This document shows positions 9,286-17,246 of a stretch of DNA of 64,000 nucleotides, piece by piece. Source of the DNA: CAYXLI01 sp964464925 (GTDB lineage: Bacteria; Acidobacteriota; Terriglobia; Bryobacterales; Bryobacteraceae); contig CAYXLI010000018.1 in NCBI GenBank assembly GCA_964464925.1, positions 1 through 64,000 on the forward strand, read 5' to 3'. Numbering within the stretch: position 1 is the first letter of the stretch; each line of letters starts with the position of its first letter. The notes under the pieces are model-generated. The model saw nothing but the letters and a program-made list of their open reading frames with translations, made no database searches and was not told the DNA's origin. The position numbers were made by a program, and so were the translations under genes.

Positions 9286-9969
9286 TTACACCCGGGCCAC
9301 TGACAACAACCCGCAACCGTACGCCTTCCCGCGCCCAATGCCCGATTCCACCGCTTCCTGGAACCGCCCGGCATCCGTGACCTCCAGCACCCCTTCGAAC
9401 TTCACTGCCGCCAGCGTCACCGTCGATCCCTTACGCCGCCCGGTCATCTTCCCCGCAGCATTCGCCGCAACGTTCATCTTCGCAGGCCCAGTCGACAGAC
9501 CCAGCGGGCGGAACCCGTGCAACTCCCCCTTCCGCACAAGCCACTCTCGCCAGGCACCGTTCCCATTGAGTTGCACCCGCCGCTCCGCCTTGCGCCCATC
9601 CTCCGTGGCCACGCAAATGTCACGCGTCGGGTTCGCCACCAGCCGGAAACGAAACCGGCCTGCACCAGGGATGCTCTCCATCAGGGGCTTCATCGTCTTG
9701 CAGACGGGGTTTGCGTCCCTGAACCCGTTCGCGAGATAGCCTGATGGCAGGCGAGTCCAATCCGGTACGGAGCGGCTTTGCACCAGTAGCACCGCCTTGC
9801 CCTCGCAGCCCGTCTCCAAACGGTAAAGCAAGCCGTGTTCCTGTCGCGCCGGGCCGGTCGTCGCCTCCGGGAAGCACCGGAGCAACGTCCGGTGCATGTC
9901 CTGGCAGTCGCTCAGATCTCGACGGACTTCTCGGGATCGAAGATTCAGCAAAAGTCTGGAGAGATACAT
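9286..9969 (-). CDS. cas6e: Cas6e crRNA-processing endoribonuclease
   Basis: A 227-residue RAMP protein of usual size (E. coli about 199). It begins MYLSRLLL and ends with the glycine-rich loop GIGRGKAYGCGLLS that defines Cas6e. H26 in QDMHRTLLRCFP aligns with the catalytic histidine of the E. coli enzyme. It cuts each repeat at the 3' base of the stem, leaving the 8-nt handle, and stays bound to the 3' hairpin in Cascade. The ATG at 9969 lies inside the cas5e reading frame (25-base overlap) behind a GGAG site. Here it probably also cuts the two degenerate repeats upstream of cas3 and the cas1 leader repeat. Confidence 0.95.
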   Translation of the reverse strand: MYLSRLLLNLRSREVRRDLSDCQDMHRTLLRCFPEATTGPARQEHGLLYRLETGCEGKAVLLVQSRSVPDWTRLPSGYLANGFRDANPVCKTMKPLMESIPGAGRFRFRLVANPTRDICVATEDGRKAERRVQLNGNGAWREWLVRKGELHGFRPLGLSTGPAKMNVAANAAGKMTGRRKGSTVTLAAVKFEGVLEVTDAGRFQEAVESGIGRGKAYGCGLLSVARV

Positions 9970-10649
9970 GTGGGATACTCCTCTGGCTTTGTCGTCGTAG
10001 TCACTACCAGCCGCGAACCGAAGCGGCGGCTTGCAAAACAGATCGGAACATCGTTGCGTATCGCCCCAATCGTGCCTGATGTTTCCAGCACAACTTCAAC
10101 CGGCCCTTCCACTTGCTTTCGTCGCATCAGCGTGACCGAACGAAGTGCCATTTCGAGCGGTTCTTGGACCAGTCCAGGACCGTCGGGGCTGCTCTCCGGA
10201 AGCGCGATCGGTAACGCTGGAACGCAACACTTCCGCCCCAGTGCGAGCTGCCACACCGGTCTGCGCAAAGCGCGGTCCAACTGGACAAGTAAGTCTCGCC
10301 GGCCTTCCAGACCCACCAGGAAACAGGCATCCATCAGGTAATGGCGAAACGAGAGCACCGACTCTTTGATGCCGCCACCTGCCTTCGCTACATCCTGCGC
10401 GGTGTGATAGTCCAACAGGAACGTCCCGGGCTGATCGATCCGAACACCCATCCGCAAGCTCGACAATTCGGCGAGCCGCGGCCACATATCCGAATCGCTC
10501 TCGACCCGAGGCTTGCCCAGTGCCGCGCAAAGCAGCCCGACGATGCCGCTCTTCGACGGCTCTCGTCCGGTGTCCCGATGCGTGAAGCGGCTCTGCGTCC
10601 CCCAGGATTGAAGAGGTCCGCATAAGCGCATCAACAAGGTGCTTGTCAC
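9945..10649 (-). CDS. cas5e: Cascade subunit Cas5e
   Basis: A 234-residue protein. The GTG at 10649 was chosen because it overlaps the cas7e stop (GTGA), has GGAG eight bases upstream, and gives the family opening with GPLQSW (residues 11-16) and PSKSG (31-35). Cas5e binds the crRNA 5' handle and caps the Cas7 backbone next to Cse1. A longer frame reaching 10754 only shadows cas7e. Confidence 0.95.
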   Translation of the reverse strand: MTSTLLMRLCGPLQSWGTQSRFTHRDTGREPSKSGIVGLLCAALGKPRVESDSDMWPRLAELSSLRMGVRIDQPGTFLLDYHTAQDVAKAGGGIKESVLSFRHYLMDACFLVGLEGRRDLLVQLDRALRRPVWQLALGRKCCVPALPIALPESSPDGPGLVQEPLEMALRSVTLMRRKQVEGPVEVVLETSGTIGAIRNDVPICFASRRFGSRLVVTTTTKPEEYPTCISPDFC

Positions 10650-11779
10650 GCGGCCTTCTCCTGCGTCGCCCGCCCGCAAAGGCGCGCAACCAATTCCTCG
10701 AAGTTTTCGACTATCGAAGCAATGGACTCCAGTTCCTGATCGTCCAGCGTCCACGCCACAACATCCGTAATCCCATGCGTTCCGAACTTCCGGTTAAGTT
10801 TGCCCCAGTATTCGTCCAGCGCTGCCACGGATGCGCGCACCAGGTCGTTTTCCGGCTTGGCCCTAGCTGGCTTCAGAAAGGCATTCGCGAGATTGCACGG
10901 CGCGCTGTCCCGGCGGACACCGAGGATGAATGACGGCGGATTGTGCGCTGCCATGCTGTTCTGCTTCCCTGTAGGAATCGATAATGCGAAACCCCTCAGA
11001 AATGCCTCCAGCGTGCGATTCGTTAGGTCATCATCGCCGTCCAGATTCTTCCGCAGTAGGTCCAGGTTCACGTTTGCGTACCGGTAATAGCACGCCGAGT
11101 TGAACTCGATCGTACCTACCATGTCCGCGCCCGCATTGTCGTCCGGCTGAAGGTCGTCCACCGCCGTGTAGTAGTCGAACTCCACGCTCACCCGGTTCGT
11201 GGAGAGAGCGTGCGCGACCTGCGCCGCTGCGTCTACGGCGTCCTCCGGCAAATCGGCAAGCATTCGGCCGAACAGCGCCAGATCCGCGGCTCGCTTACCC
11301 TCCAGTTTGGACTTCAGCGTCGCGGGCGCATCCACCTTCTGCTTTTTCTTGTCCTTTGATTCACCCTGGGACAGGAGTGAATCCCAGTTGTCGTTTGCCC
11401 AGCTCGCCAGATTGGCCAACTCGTCCTTCGAGAGATAGACAAGATAGCGGGTCAACCCCGGACGCTTCTTGTCTGCCTTGATCCCGAGGGCCTCAACCGC
11501 CGCTTTTGCCGCTGTGGCGCATTCTTCGGCCGTCCTCCCGTCCCTCTGCAGCAACCCCGCAACGTGATCCGACGCGCGCTTAGTACGTACCGCAAGTTCC
11601 TCAGGCGTAACTAGGCTCGACGTTTCAAAGTGTTTCCGCGTGGCTCGCTTCTGGCACTGGCTGGAGATCCGAGCCCGGCGGTGTCCTCCGAACTCGCAGT
11701 CCTTGGGCGAACCCGTATCATCCCGATTCAGATTCGACGGGGAAAAATTCTGTAATACGTGTAGTTCAATGAAGCTCAT
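10646..11779 (-). CDS. cas7e: Cascade backbone subunit Cas7e (Cse4/CasC)
   Basis: A 377-residue protein beginning MSFIELHVLQNFSPSNLNRDD, the conserved Cas7e N-terminus, followed by the RARISSQCQKRA segment that contacts crRNA. Six copies hold the crRNA and kink it so that every sixth base is flipped out. The ATG at 11779 overlaps the cse2 stop (ATGA) and follows an AGAGGA site. Length and gene order are canonical. Confidence 0.97.
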   Translation of the reverse strand: MSFIELHVLQNFSPSNLNRDDTGSPKDCEFGGHRRARISSQCQKRATRKHFETSSLVTPEELAVRTKRASDHVAGLLQRDGRTAEECATAAKAAVEALGIKADKKRPGLTRYLVYLSKDELANLASWANDNWDSLLSQGESKDKKKQKVDAPATLKSKLEGKRAADLALFGRMLADLPEDAVDAAAQVAHALSTNRVSVEFDYYTAVDDLQPDDNAGADMVGTIEFNSACYYRYANVNLDLLRKNLDGDDDLTNRTLEAFLRGFALSIPTGKQNSMAAHNPPSFILGVRRDSAPCNLANAFLKPARAKPENDLVRASVAALDEYWGKLNRKFGTHGITDVVAWTLDDQELESIASIVENFEELVARLCGRATQEKAA

Positions 11780-12300
11780 TCCTCTTCTCCTTGTTCCTTT
11801 TGAGGCAGTCTGCCCCAGAAGTCCTTTGCCCACCGGCGCTGAACCCAGCGCCCCTCCGATTCCCATGCGAGCAGATCTCTCGCTAAGCTCCTCCAGTCGA
11901 TCGTCTGGCCTTCTGTCGCAAGCCGCACGATCAAATGCCGCAAATGCTCCGGCAGATCATCGCCGTGAGCGTTTAGCAGTGCGGTGAGGCGACGCTCGAT
12001 ACCGTTCCGTGCCCTTTCGTTCCTGCTGCAGAGGTTGGCAAGCGATCTGCCAAGCGACTCCTCACCCGGAAAATTCACGCCGGCAGGCTTCGACGCCGCG
12101 AATAAACCTGCCACCAGACAGAATGTCCGTAATCGGTGCTCGTTCTTCTCGTTCAGAAAGGTGCCAATGTATGGATAGATCGCGAAATCATTTCCAGGAG
12201 GACTCCCAAGGCTTCGGCGCAGCACGGCGAGTGCTTGCAGGTCCTTCCTCTCCGCCATCCCGTACAAATGGTCTACGAATGCTTCGTGCTGATTATTCAA
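11776..12300 (-). CDS. cse2: Cascade small subunit Cse2 (CasB)
   Basis: A 174-residue, helix-rich, basic protein. The TTG at 12300 is preferred: AGAGGAGG lies eight bases upstream and the family's N-terminus (HEAFVDHLYGMAERKD) follows. It overlaps the last codons of cse1. Cse2 dimers bind the displaced DNA strand in the R-loop. The C-terminus has the usual RRWAKDFW motif. Confidence 0.93.
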   Translation of the reverse strand: MNNQHEAFVDHLYGMAERKDLQALAVLRRSLGSPPGNDFAIYPYIGTFLNEKNEHRLRTFCLVAGLFAASKPAGVNFPGEESLGRSLANLCSRNERARNGIERRLTALLNAHGDDLPEHLRHLIVRLATEGQTIDWRSLARDLLAWESEGRWVQRRWAKDFWGRLPQKEQGEEE

Positions 12301-13900
12301 ATGCAGTGACCTCCTCTTGTTGCGGTGCTTGATTCTTCAGTAATCTCCAAATCTGCGTCTCTAGACCTCTTTCAGAAACGGCCATAGCCGCAAGAACCCG
12401 GGCGGTTCCCGGCAAGCCCCCAGCGAAAAACTGGAATTGATTCCGAACTGATGATCTGATGGCATCGAACCACGCCTGCATCCGATGTGCGCCCTCAAGC
12501 GGCAGTTCGCCTTCGTCTCCTTCGATCGGAGTGAGTTGTGCCAGTCCCCGCAGCAGCATGCCGAATTGACTTTCCAGATCTGACCAGTACCCACGGAGGG
12601 CTGCGTCCAAATGCGGTGTATTCCTTGTGGTATTCATCCCGAGTCTCTCAAGGGTTCCTCGAATCGCCTGCCGCAGCCAAAAAGCGCCCGACTCAGCCGC
12701 GCCGAGGGCCGCTTTTAGTTGTTCGGTGTACTCGGGACTGGCGAGGAATACGGCTGGAAATTCCAGATTCTCCTCTCGCCAGAGGAGAATATTTGCCTGG
12801 TCCGTTGCTTGGCCGAAGGCCATCACATCGAACCACCCTTGTTCCAGAACCCCGCTTCTGCGTAGAGCCGCAAGCCATTCGAAGTGATAGGGGCGTCGCG
12901 TTACCACTTTGGAATTCTCTTCCTGGCGCTGCGGCGAGAAGAGCGCTCCGGAATCCCTCCAGATTGCCCGCTCGGGAGACAGGCGGATCGGCAGCCATCC
13001 ATCCCGAATGTTCTTCGCGTCTTCCATTTGCCGGAACGCAACGTATGGTTCCCGGTACCGGAACGGCCATGCGGAATCGATCTGGTTGCCTTTGAGAATA
13101 CTCACCCCGTCAACGCGAAGGCCTCCATCGTCTGCCTCTACTGAGCGCAAAAGGACGCGGCGAGCCTGAAACGTCATCAGGTCCCTTAGGCCCTCCGGCA
13201 TGCGATCTGACGGAGCTACTGGTTCCTCACGCTCCCACGCAGGCCGGTCGCCGTTTGCTACTGGGAACGGGATTTCGCGTTTTGGATCGTACTGCGTCAG
13301 GTTCAGCAGCAACGTCTCGAAAAGTGTTTTGCCCTTCACGAGAATCATGAGACCGGCTGCGATTGGTGCTCCCTGCGCGGATCGATGCTCCTTTGCGTCG
13401 AAGCTCACCAGTCCTCCCACGGCAAATGTTTGAAGAGTCAGTAAACCTAACGCCGCTGCCCCGGCCTCCACCACCATCCCGGAGTCTTCGTGCGTGTGGT
13501 CGAACAGGGTGTCATTGTTCCCGGCCGCCCGCTCCGGAAACAACTTCTGAATCGGTCCGAAGTATGCATCCAGCCCAGGTGTCTGATAAAACGGTCGCTC
13601 GGGATGAAATAGATCGAACCGGTCGGTCCATCGGCCTAGGTACGCGTCGATTTCGTCAATTGGGAACATCTTCCTGTCCCGGAGATCCGCCCAATCGTGG
13701 GGTTGTCTCATCGGCAGTGCTGAAGTGAGCAAGGCCAGCAGCAATCGGTACACGGCTGCCGTCCGCAGCGGAGAGTCCGAAGCAATACTGACCAGGGTTG
13801 GGGCGTTGACGATAACATCGCGCAACGAGTAACTCTCAACCCTGCCACTAAACGAAAGGCAGGGCACAAAAGGTTCACAAAGGAGATTGAACTGTCCCAT
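12293..13900 (-). CDS. cse1: Cascade large subunit Cse1 (CasA/Cas8e)
   Basis: A 535-residue protein of typical size. It opens FNLLCEPFVPCL, has the SLRDV..NAP segment, a central region with H-x-x-D-S-G-M, and a C-terminal helical bundle. Cse1 reads the PAM and recruits Cas3. The ATG at 13900 lies 87 bases after the cas3 stop and has only a weak Shine-Dalgarno (GAGCAAAG). The start codon itself is covered by the sequence matched by the mini-CRISPR spacer upstream of cas3. This is the first gene of the tightly overlapping cse1-cse2-cas7e-cas5e-cas6e block. Confidence 0.96.
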   Translation of the reverse strand: MGQFNLLCEPFVPCLSFSGRVESYSLRDVIVNAPTLVSIASDSPLRTAAVYRLLLALLTSALPMRQPHDWADLRDRKMFPIDEIDAYLGRWTDRFDLFHPERPFYQTPGLDAYFGPIQKLFPERAAGNNDTLFDHTHEDSGMVVEAGAAALGLLTLQTFAVGGLVSFDAKEHRSAQGAPIAAGLMILVKGKTLFETLLLNLTQYDPKREIPFPVANGDRPAWEREEPVAPSDRMPEGLRDLMTFQARRVLLRSVEADDGGLRVDGVSILKGNQIDSAWPFRYREPYVAFRQMEDAKNIRDGWLPIRLSPERAIWRDSGALFSPQRQEENSKVVTRRPYHFEWLAALRRSGVLEQGWFDVMAFGQATDQANILLWREENLEFPAVFLASPEYTEQLKAALGAAESGAFWLRQAIRGTLERLGMNTTRNTPHLDAALRGYWSDLESQFGMLLRGLAQLTPIEGDEGELPLEGAHRMQAWFDAIRSSVRNQFQFFAGGLPGTARVLAAMAVSERGLETQIWRLLKNQAPQQEEVTAFE

Positions 13901-13921
13901 TCGCTTTGCTCGTAATTACTT
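13886..13921 (-). promoter_or_regulatory. Putative Cascade autorepression target over the cse1 start
   Basis: On the minus strand, AAG (13921-13919) is followed by TAATTACGAGCAAAGCG. The mini-CRISPR spacer begins TAGTTTCGAGCTAAGCG. Positions 1-19 match except 3, 6, 12 and 18. Positions 6, 12 and 18 are the bases Cascade flips out and does not read, and position 3 gives an rG.dT wobble. Positions 22-24 match again and 25-33 do not match at all. AAG is the preferred I-E PAM in E. coli. The cse1 ATG falls at positions 19-21. Partial pairing limited to the PAM-proximal half would favour binding without cutting. Confidence 0.75.
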
Positions 13922-13987
13922 TCACTTCTGATTTGATCCTAACCCGGGTCGCTCCAAACAGAAATAGTCACATGGTTCTAGACAGTA

Positions 13988-16636
13988 CTACGTTCGGCAC
14001 ACACCTAACTCGCGATCCAGGTGCAGATGCAGGTTACCGACCTGGCCCGAGCGCGAACCCTCTAGCCGCAGAAGGTGCGCACCGGATAGCACACTACACT
14101 CGTTCCACGCCCTAGGGAGTGATTCTTCCGGAAGTTCATCCCCTCGTCTCAGCGGCAACTGCACCGAGTTCTCCAACAATCGCCGAAGCTGGTCTATCTT
14201 CGGTTTCTCGGACTCTTGAACCGCAATGTCGCCGTCGGGATCGAAGCTTAAGCCGCCGTTCGCATTCGGAAACAGCACAATGAAGGTCGCAGAGGGACGA
14301 AGGAGTCTCGTTCGAGCCATCGCCTGGTTCGCGTCGGCCACGTTGACGGCCAGAGTCAAAGCGTCGTCATGAGACGGCGGCCGGATGTACGCCTCTTGCG
14401 CCGCCTGTCTTTCCTCCAGCAGGTTTTTATTGAGTTCGCGCTGAGTGGCATCCCAAAAAGCCGAGAGTTCTTGCCCAATATCCGGCTTGACTGCATCCGC
14501 GCCATAGATTCCTTCTATTAGCGCTTCCGTCTCGTCAGGCGTGCGCAGTCGAGAACGGTCCCGAATCGCCAGCCAGGTCCGGAGCAGAATGTGCGGCTCA
14601 TATACATACGCGGACGTGCCAAATCGTGGAAGTTCACCGTCAAGATCTGGTCGTATCACCCAGGCCTCGGGCCGTGGAAACATCGGGTGCGGCGTTCGCG
14701 CGTGTCTGTGAACACGCCCGATTCGCTGGAGCAACAGGTCTATCGGCGGTAGTTCCGTGACCAGAAGGTCGAAGTCCAAATCCAGGCTCTGTTCGATAAT
14801 CTGCGTCGATATGACAATCGAACGGAATGGGCGAGGCTTGTCGCGCCCAACGCGCGCGATTACTCTTGCGATCTTCGCCTGTCGGTCCTTCATCAGGAAC
14901 CGGGAATGGACAAGTTCTACCTCACCCGGAAATTCGTCGCGTAATAACGCGTAGAGCCGCTGCGCTGAACTTACCGTATTCGCAATCACCGCTATGTTTC
15001 CGCCCGCCGCAAGTGCATCGCGCAACGTTGGAGTCAGCGCGCCCGCATCCACTTGCCGCAGTCCTACGTCGCGCGGAGGCAGGCGCGGCTCAATATGAAC
15101 TGAGGTTGATTTCTTTTCTGAAACGCTCGTGATTCGCGGATAAGCGGCGGTGTCCTGACCTTCTGTTCCGTCGCCGAGTCCGCTTCGATACGCGGCAATC
15201 AGGCCTTGCCTTCGGGAGGCGGGCAGCGTTGCCGACAACATGATCACAGGCATTTGAAGTTGTGCCGCCCACTCGAGCAAACGATCCAGCAGCGTACTCA
15301 TGTACGTGTCGTACGCATGCACCTCGTCGACGATCAGGACCTTGCCTGCTAGCCCGAACAACCGCACGAAGAAGTGCCGGCTGCCCAGAACCGCCATCAG
15401 GCTCTGATCGATCGTCCCCACGCCGTAAGGAGCCAGCAAGCCCCTCTTTGCCTGTGCGAACCACTCGCTGGCAATCACGCCCGGTTCATCGACGCCACCG
15501 GTTGCAACCAGTCGGAAATACTCGCGCCCCGTCGCCTTCAGCCGCTCGTAGTCTCTAGAAAGAGACGCCTGTCCATGCAACAGAGCAAGTACTCGCGGCG
15601 TTGAATCCAGTGCCTGCCGTTGCAGCATCGCCTCGATACGTGTGAACATCTGCTCGCTCGTCGCCTGAGTAGGAAGCGCAAAATAGAGCCCGTCAAGTCC
15701 CAGCGAGGAACGGAGTTGCTCGCCCGCTGCACACGCCGCCTCCGTCTTACCGTCCCCAGTCGGTGCTTCCACGAGCAGGAGGCACGGCCCCGTTGCGCTT
15801 CGGGCGAACTGCAGCACCCTCTGTTGCAGATCGCTCGGCCGCTCGATCTCAAACAGCTGTGAGAAAGTTTCGATTGGTGCCGCGGCTGGCCTTGGAACCC
15901 AGCCGAGTTGCCTCAGCGCGTTTCGCGCTAGTTCGCGCGCCTTACTAAGATATTCCGTAGCAGCAGTTAGCTCGTCCGAATACGGAAAGAAATCATCGTT
16001 CGACGCAATCCAGTCCGCAATTGAAACGAAACCGGCAACCAACACAGCGGCACCCACGCTCATATCTTTCGCTGGCGGGACCGAGTCTTTCGCCGTAGCA
16101 CGAAGGATCTCATCCAGAAGCGCGAACTGAGTTTCCCGCCACTGCGGCCCTCCGGTTTGGATACCCGAGCCATCTAAGCACTCCTCGGCGCTAATAAACC
16201 TGCCGTGATGGCCGCCGATTAGGCACGCGATCAGAAGCGAGTCAGTGAAGGACCAATTGCGGCAATCAAGATAAGCCTTGAGGATACGCGCACTGGAAAT
16301 GCCGTGAGGTATCTGAGCGGATGCTGCCTGCCATTTGTGCGGCAAACCCGTATCTGTGAGTTTCTGATATCTCCCCCTGTCGTAGCCCTGAAATGCCGGT
16401 GTCAGTTTGCCAATATCGTGTGCTCCCGCAAGCCATACGACAAGCGAACGTAAATCGTCTGCATCGAGCCCGGTCCCATTTTGGATTGTTCGCTGGATCG
16501 AGGGAACGCCCTGATCCCAAAGCTCATCGGCCACGGCAAGGGTATCGAGCAGATGATTTCGCAGCAGGTGGAATTGATATTGATGCTCGCGGCCTTTCCG
16601 TTTGGCCCAAGCGAACGCCAGAGGATTAGAATGCAA
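13988..16636 (-). CDS. cas3: Cas3 helicase-nuclease, type I-E
   Basis: An 882-residue protein. The N-terminal HD nuclease has GAHDIGK (H73, D74, K77), H111 and HH at 143-144. The SF2 helicase follows: Walker A APTGDGKTE (about 291-299), DEVH at 437-440, and motif VI QRIGRVHRH. Cas3 unwinds and degrades DNA marked by Cascade. The start is a TTG at 16636 with TAGGGAG eight bases upstream; a stop codon lies in frame just above, which leaves no earlier start. It is the first protein gene of the locus, directly downstream of the mini-CRISPR and a long hairpin. Confidence 0.97.
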   Translation of the reverse strand: MHSNPLAFAWAKRKGREHQYQFHLLRNHLLDTLAVADELWDQGVPSIQRTIQNGTGLDADDLRSLVVWLAGAHDIGKLTPAFQGYDRGRYQKLTDTGLPHKWQAASAQIPHGISSARILKAYLDCRNWSFTDSLLIACLIGGHHGRFISAEECLDGSGIQTGGPQWRETQFALLDEILRATAKDSVPPAKDMSVGAAVLVAGFVSIADWIASNDDFFPYSDELTAATEYLSKARELARNALRQLGWVPRPAAAPIETFSQLFEIERPSDLQQRVLQFARSATGPCLLLVEAPTGDGKTEAACAAGEQLRSSLGLDGLYFALPTQATSEQMFTRIEAMLQRQALDSTPRVLALLHGQASLSRDYERLKATGREYFRLVATGGVDEPGVIASEWFAQAKRGLLAPYGVGTIDQSLMAVLGSRHFFVRLFGLAGKVLIVDEVHAYDTYMSTLLDRLLEWAAQLQMPVIMLSATLPASRRQGLIAAYRSGLGDGTEGQDTAAYPRITSVSEKKSTSVHIEPRLPPRDVGLRQVDAGALTPTLRDALAAGGNIAVIANTVSSAQRLYALLRDEFPGEVELVHSRFLMKDRQAKIARVIARVGRDKPRPFRSIVISTQIIEQSLDLDFDLLVTELPPIDLLLQRIGRVHRHARTPHPMFPRPEAWVIRPDLDGELPRFGTSAYVYEPHILLRTWLAIRDRSRLRTPDETEALIEGIYGADAVKPDIGQELSAFWDATQRELNKNLLEERQAAQEAYIRPPSHDDALTLAVNVADANQAMARTRLLRPSATFIVLFPNANGGLSFDPDGDIAVQESEKPKIDQLRRLLENSVQLPLRRGDELPEESLPRAWNECSVLSGAHLLRLEGSRSGQVGNLHLHLDRELGVCRT

Positions 16637-16667
16637 ACGGCAGGCTCCCTAAGAGAGGAGTATGCAA

Positions 16668-16700
16668 TTTCTGGTGGCTCACCGAATGAGCCACCAGAAA
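16668..16700. repeat. 14-bp perfect hairpin between mini-CRISPR and cas3
   Basis: TTTCTGGTGGCTCA and TGAGCCACCAGAAA flank a 5-base loop (UUCGG in the cas3 sense). The stem touches degenerate repeat A and ends about 31 bases before the cas3 TTG. There is no clean U-run after it in the cas3 direction, so it is an imperfect intrinsic terminator. It could act as an attenuator, an RNA-stabilising end for the mini-crRNA, or a protein site. Confidence 0.75.
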
Positions 16701-16790
16701 AATCCTACCCCGTTTACACGGGGAAAGTTACCTTAGCTCCGTTACGCTTAGCTCGAAACTACGGTCCATCCCCGGTCAACCGGGGAACAC
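16700..16790 (-). CRISPR. Degenerate mini-CRISPR (two repeats, one 33-nt spacer) upstream of cas3
   Basis: Minus strand order: repeat B (16790-16762), spacer (16761-16729), repeat A (16728-16700). Repeat B has stem CCCCGG/CCGGGG around TTGA and the perfect handle ATGGACCG. Repeat A has the main-array stem CCCCGT/ACGGGG around GTAA, but a decayed tail. The T-A pair at stem position 6 in the main array is G-C in B, a compensating change. The upstream repeat thus supplies the 5' handle and the downstream one the 3' hairpin, just what a single crRNA needs. The spacer partly matches the cse1 start region (13886-13918). The architecture resembles Cas-regulating or antitoxin crRNA-like genes known beside other CRISPR systems. 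Confidence 0.85.
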
Positions 16791-17246
16791 ACTCGGATTT
16801 TACACGTTTGAAGGCGTTCCGATCAGACGGGGGCAGCCTGATGTCTCGAACCGAGCGAAAAGGGCGGGAGACCAATCCGGAAGATGTTGGTTTCTCCGCA
16901 GTCCTACCTACTCCGCGAACTCGGTTTGACCTGACGCCGGCATAGTTCTCGAACTGTCGATTTCGCTATCGCCACGTCGGACCTTCGTCTCCGTCAGGCT
17001 CCCCGATCTTATGACTCAGTCCCCGAGTCTCTCTGGGGCGGCGGCGGCGGAGTGATCGGAGCCACTGTGAGTGTCGACAAGTACAAGATTGCGCTCCACC
17101 GGCAGGAGCGGTCACAGATGTTAGAAATATATCCCTCTAAACTCTTTCAATCACTTACGCCGTTTCCTCCCCTTCCACCTCACCCCCGCATGCCATCCTC
17201 AAACTAGGAAAGGTCCTGCGACCGCCTGGAAAGAGAGAAAACAAGC
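16791..17246. other. Intergenic region between CRISPR-Cas and the terminase-like pair
   Basis: About 456 bases between divergent units. It contains the mini-CRISPR promoter candidate and, at 17067-17210 on the plus strand, a short open stretch (VDKYKIALHRQERSQML...) that faintly recalls the N-terminus of IS630-type transposases. It stops after 47 residues and has no transposase catalytic region. No other gene or RNA is recognisable. Confidence 0.4.
16797..16826 (-). promoter_or_regulatory. Possible promoter of the mini-CRISPR and cas3
   Basis: On the minus strand, TAAAAT (16802-16797) is preceded 18 bases upstream by CTGATC (16826-16821). The -10 is good and the -35 weak. Transcription would begin close to 16790, the first base of repeat B, and would read through the spacer toward cas3. 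Inference only. Confidence 0.4.

Noticed and set aside
16941..16957. A second partial match to the mini-CRISPR spacer (TAGTTCTCGAACT)
   Set aside because: It needs a gap after base 5, has GCA instead of a usual PAM, and lacks the every-sixth mismatch pattern.
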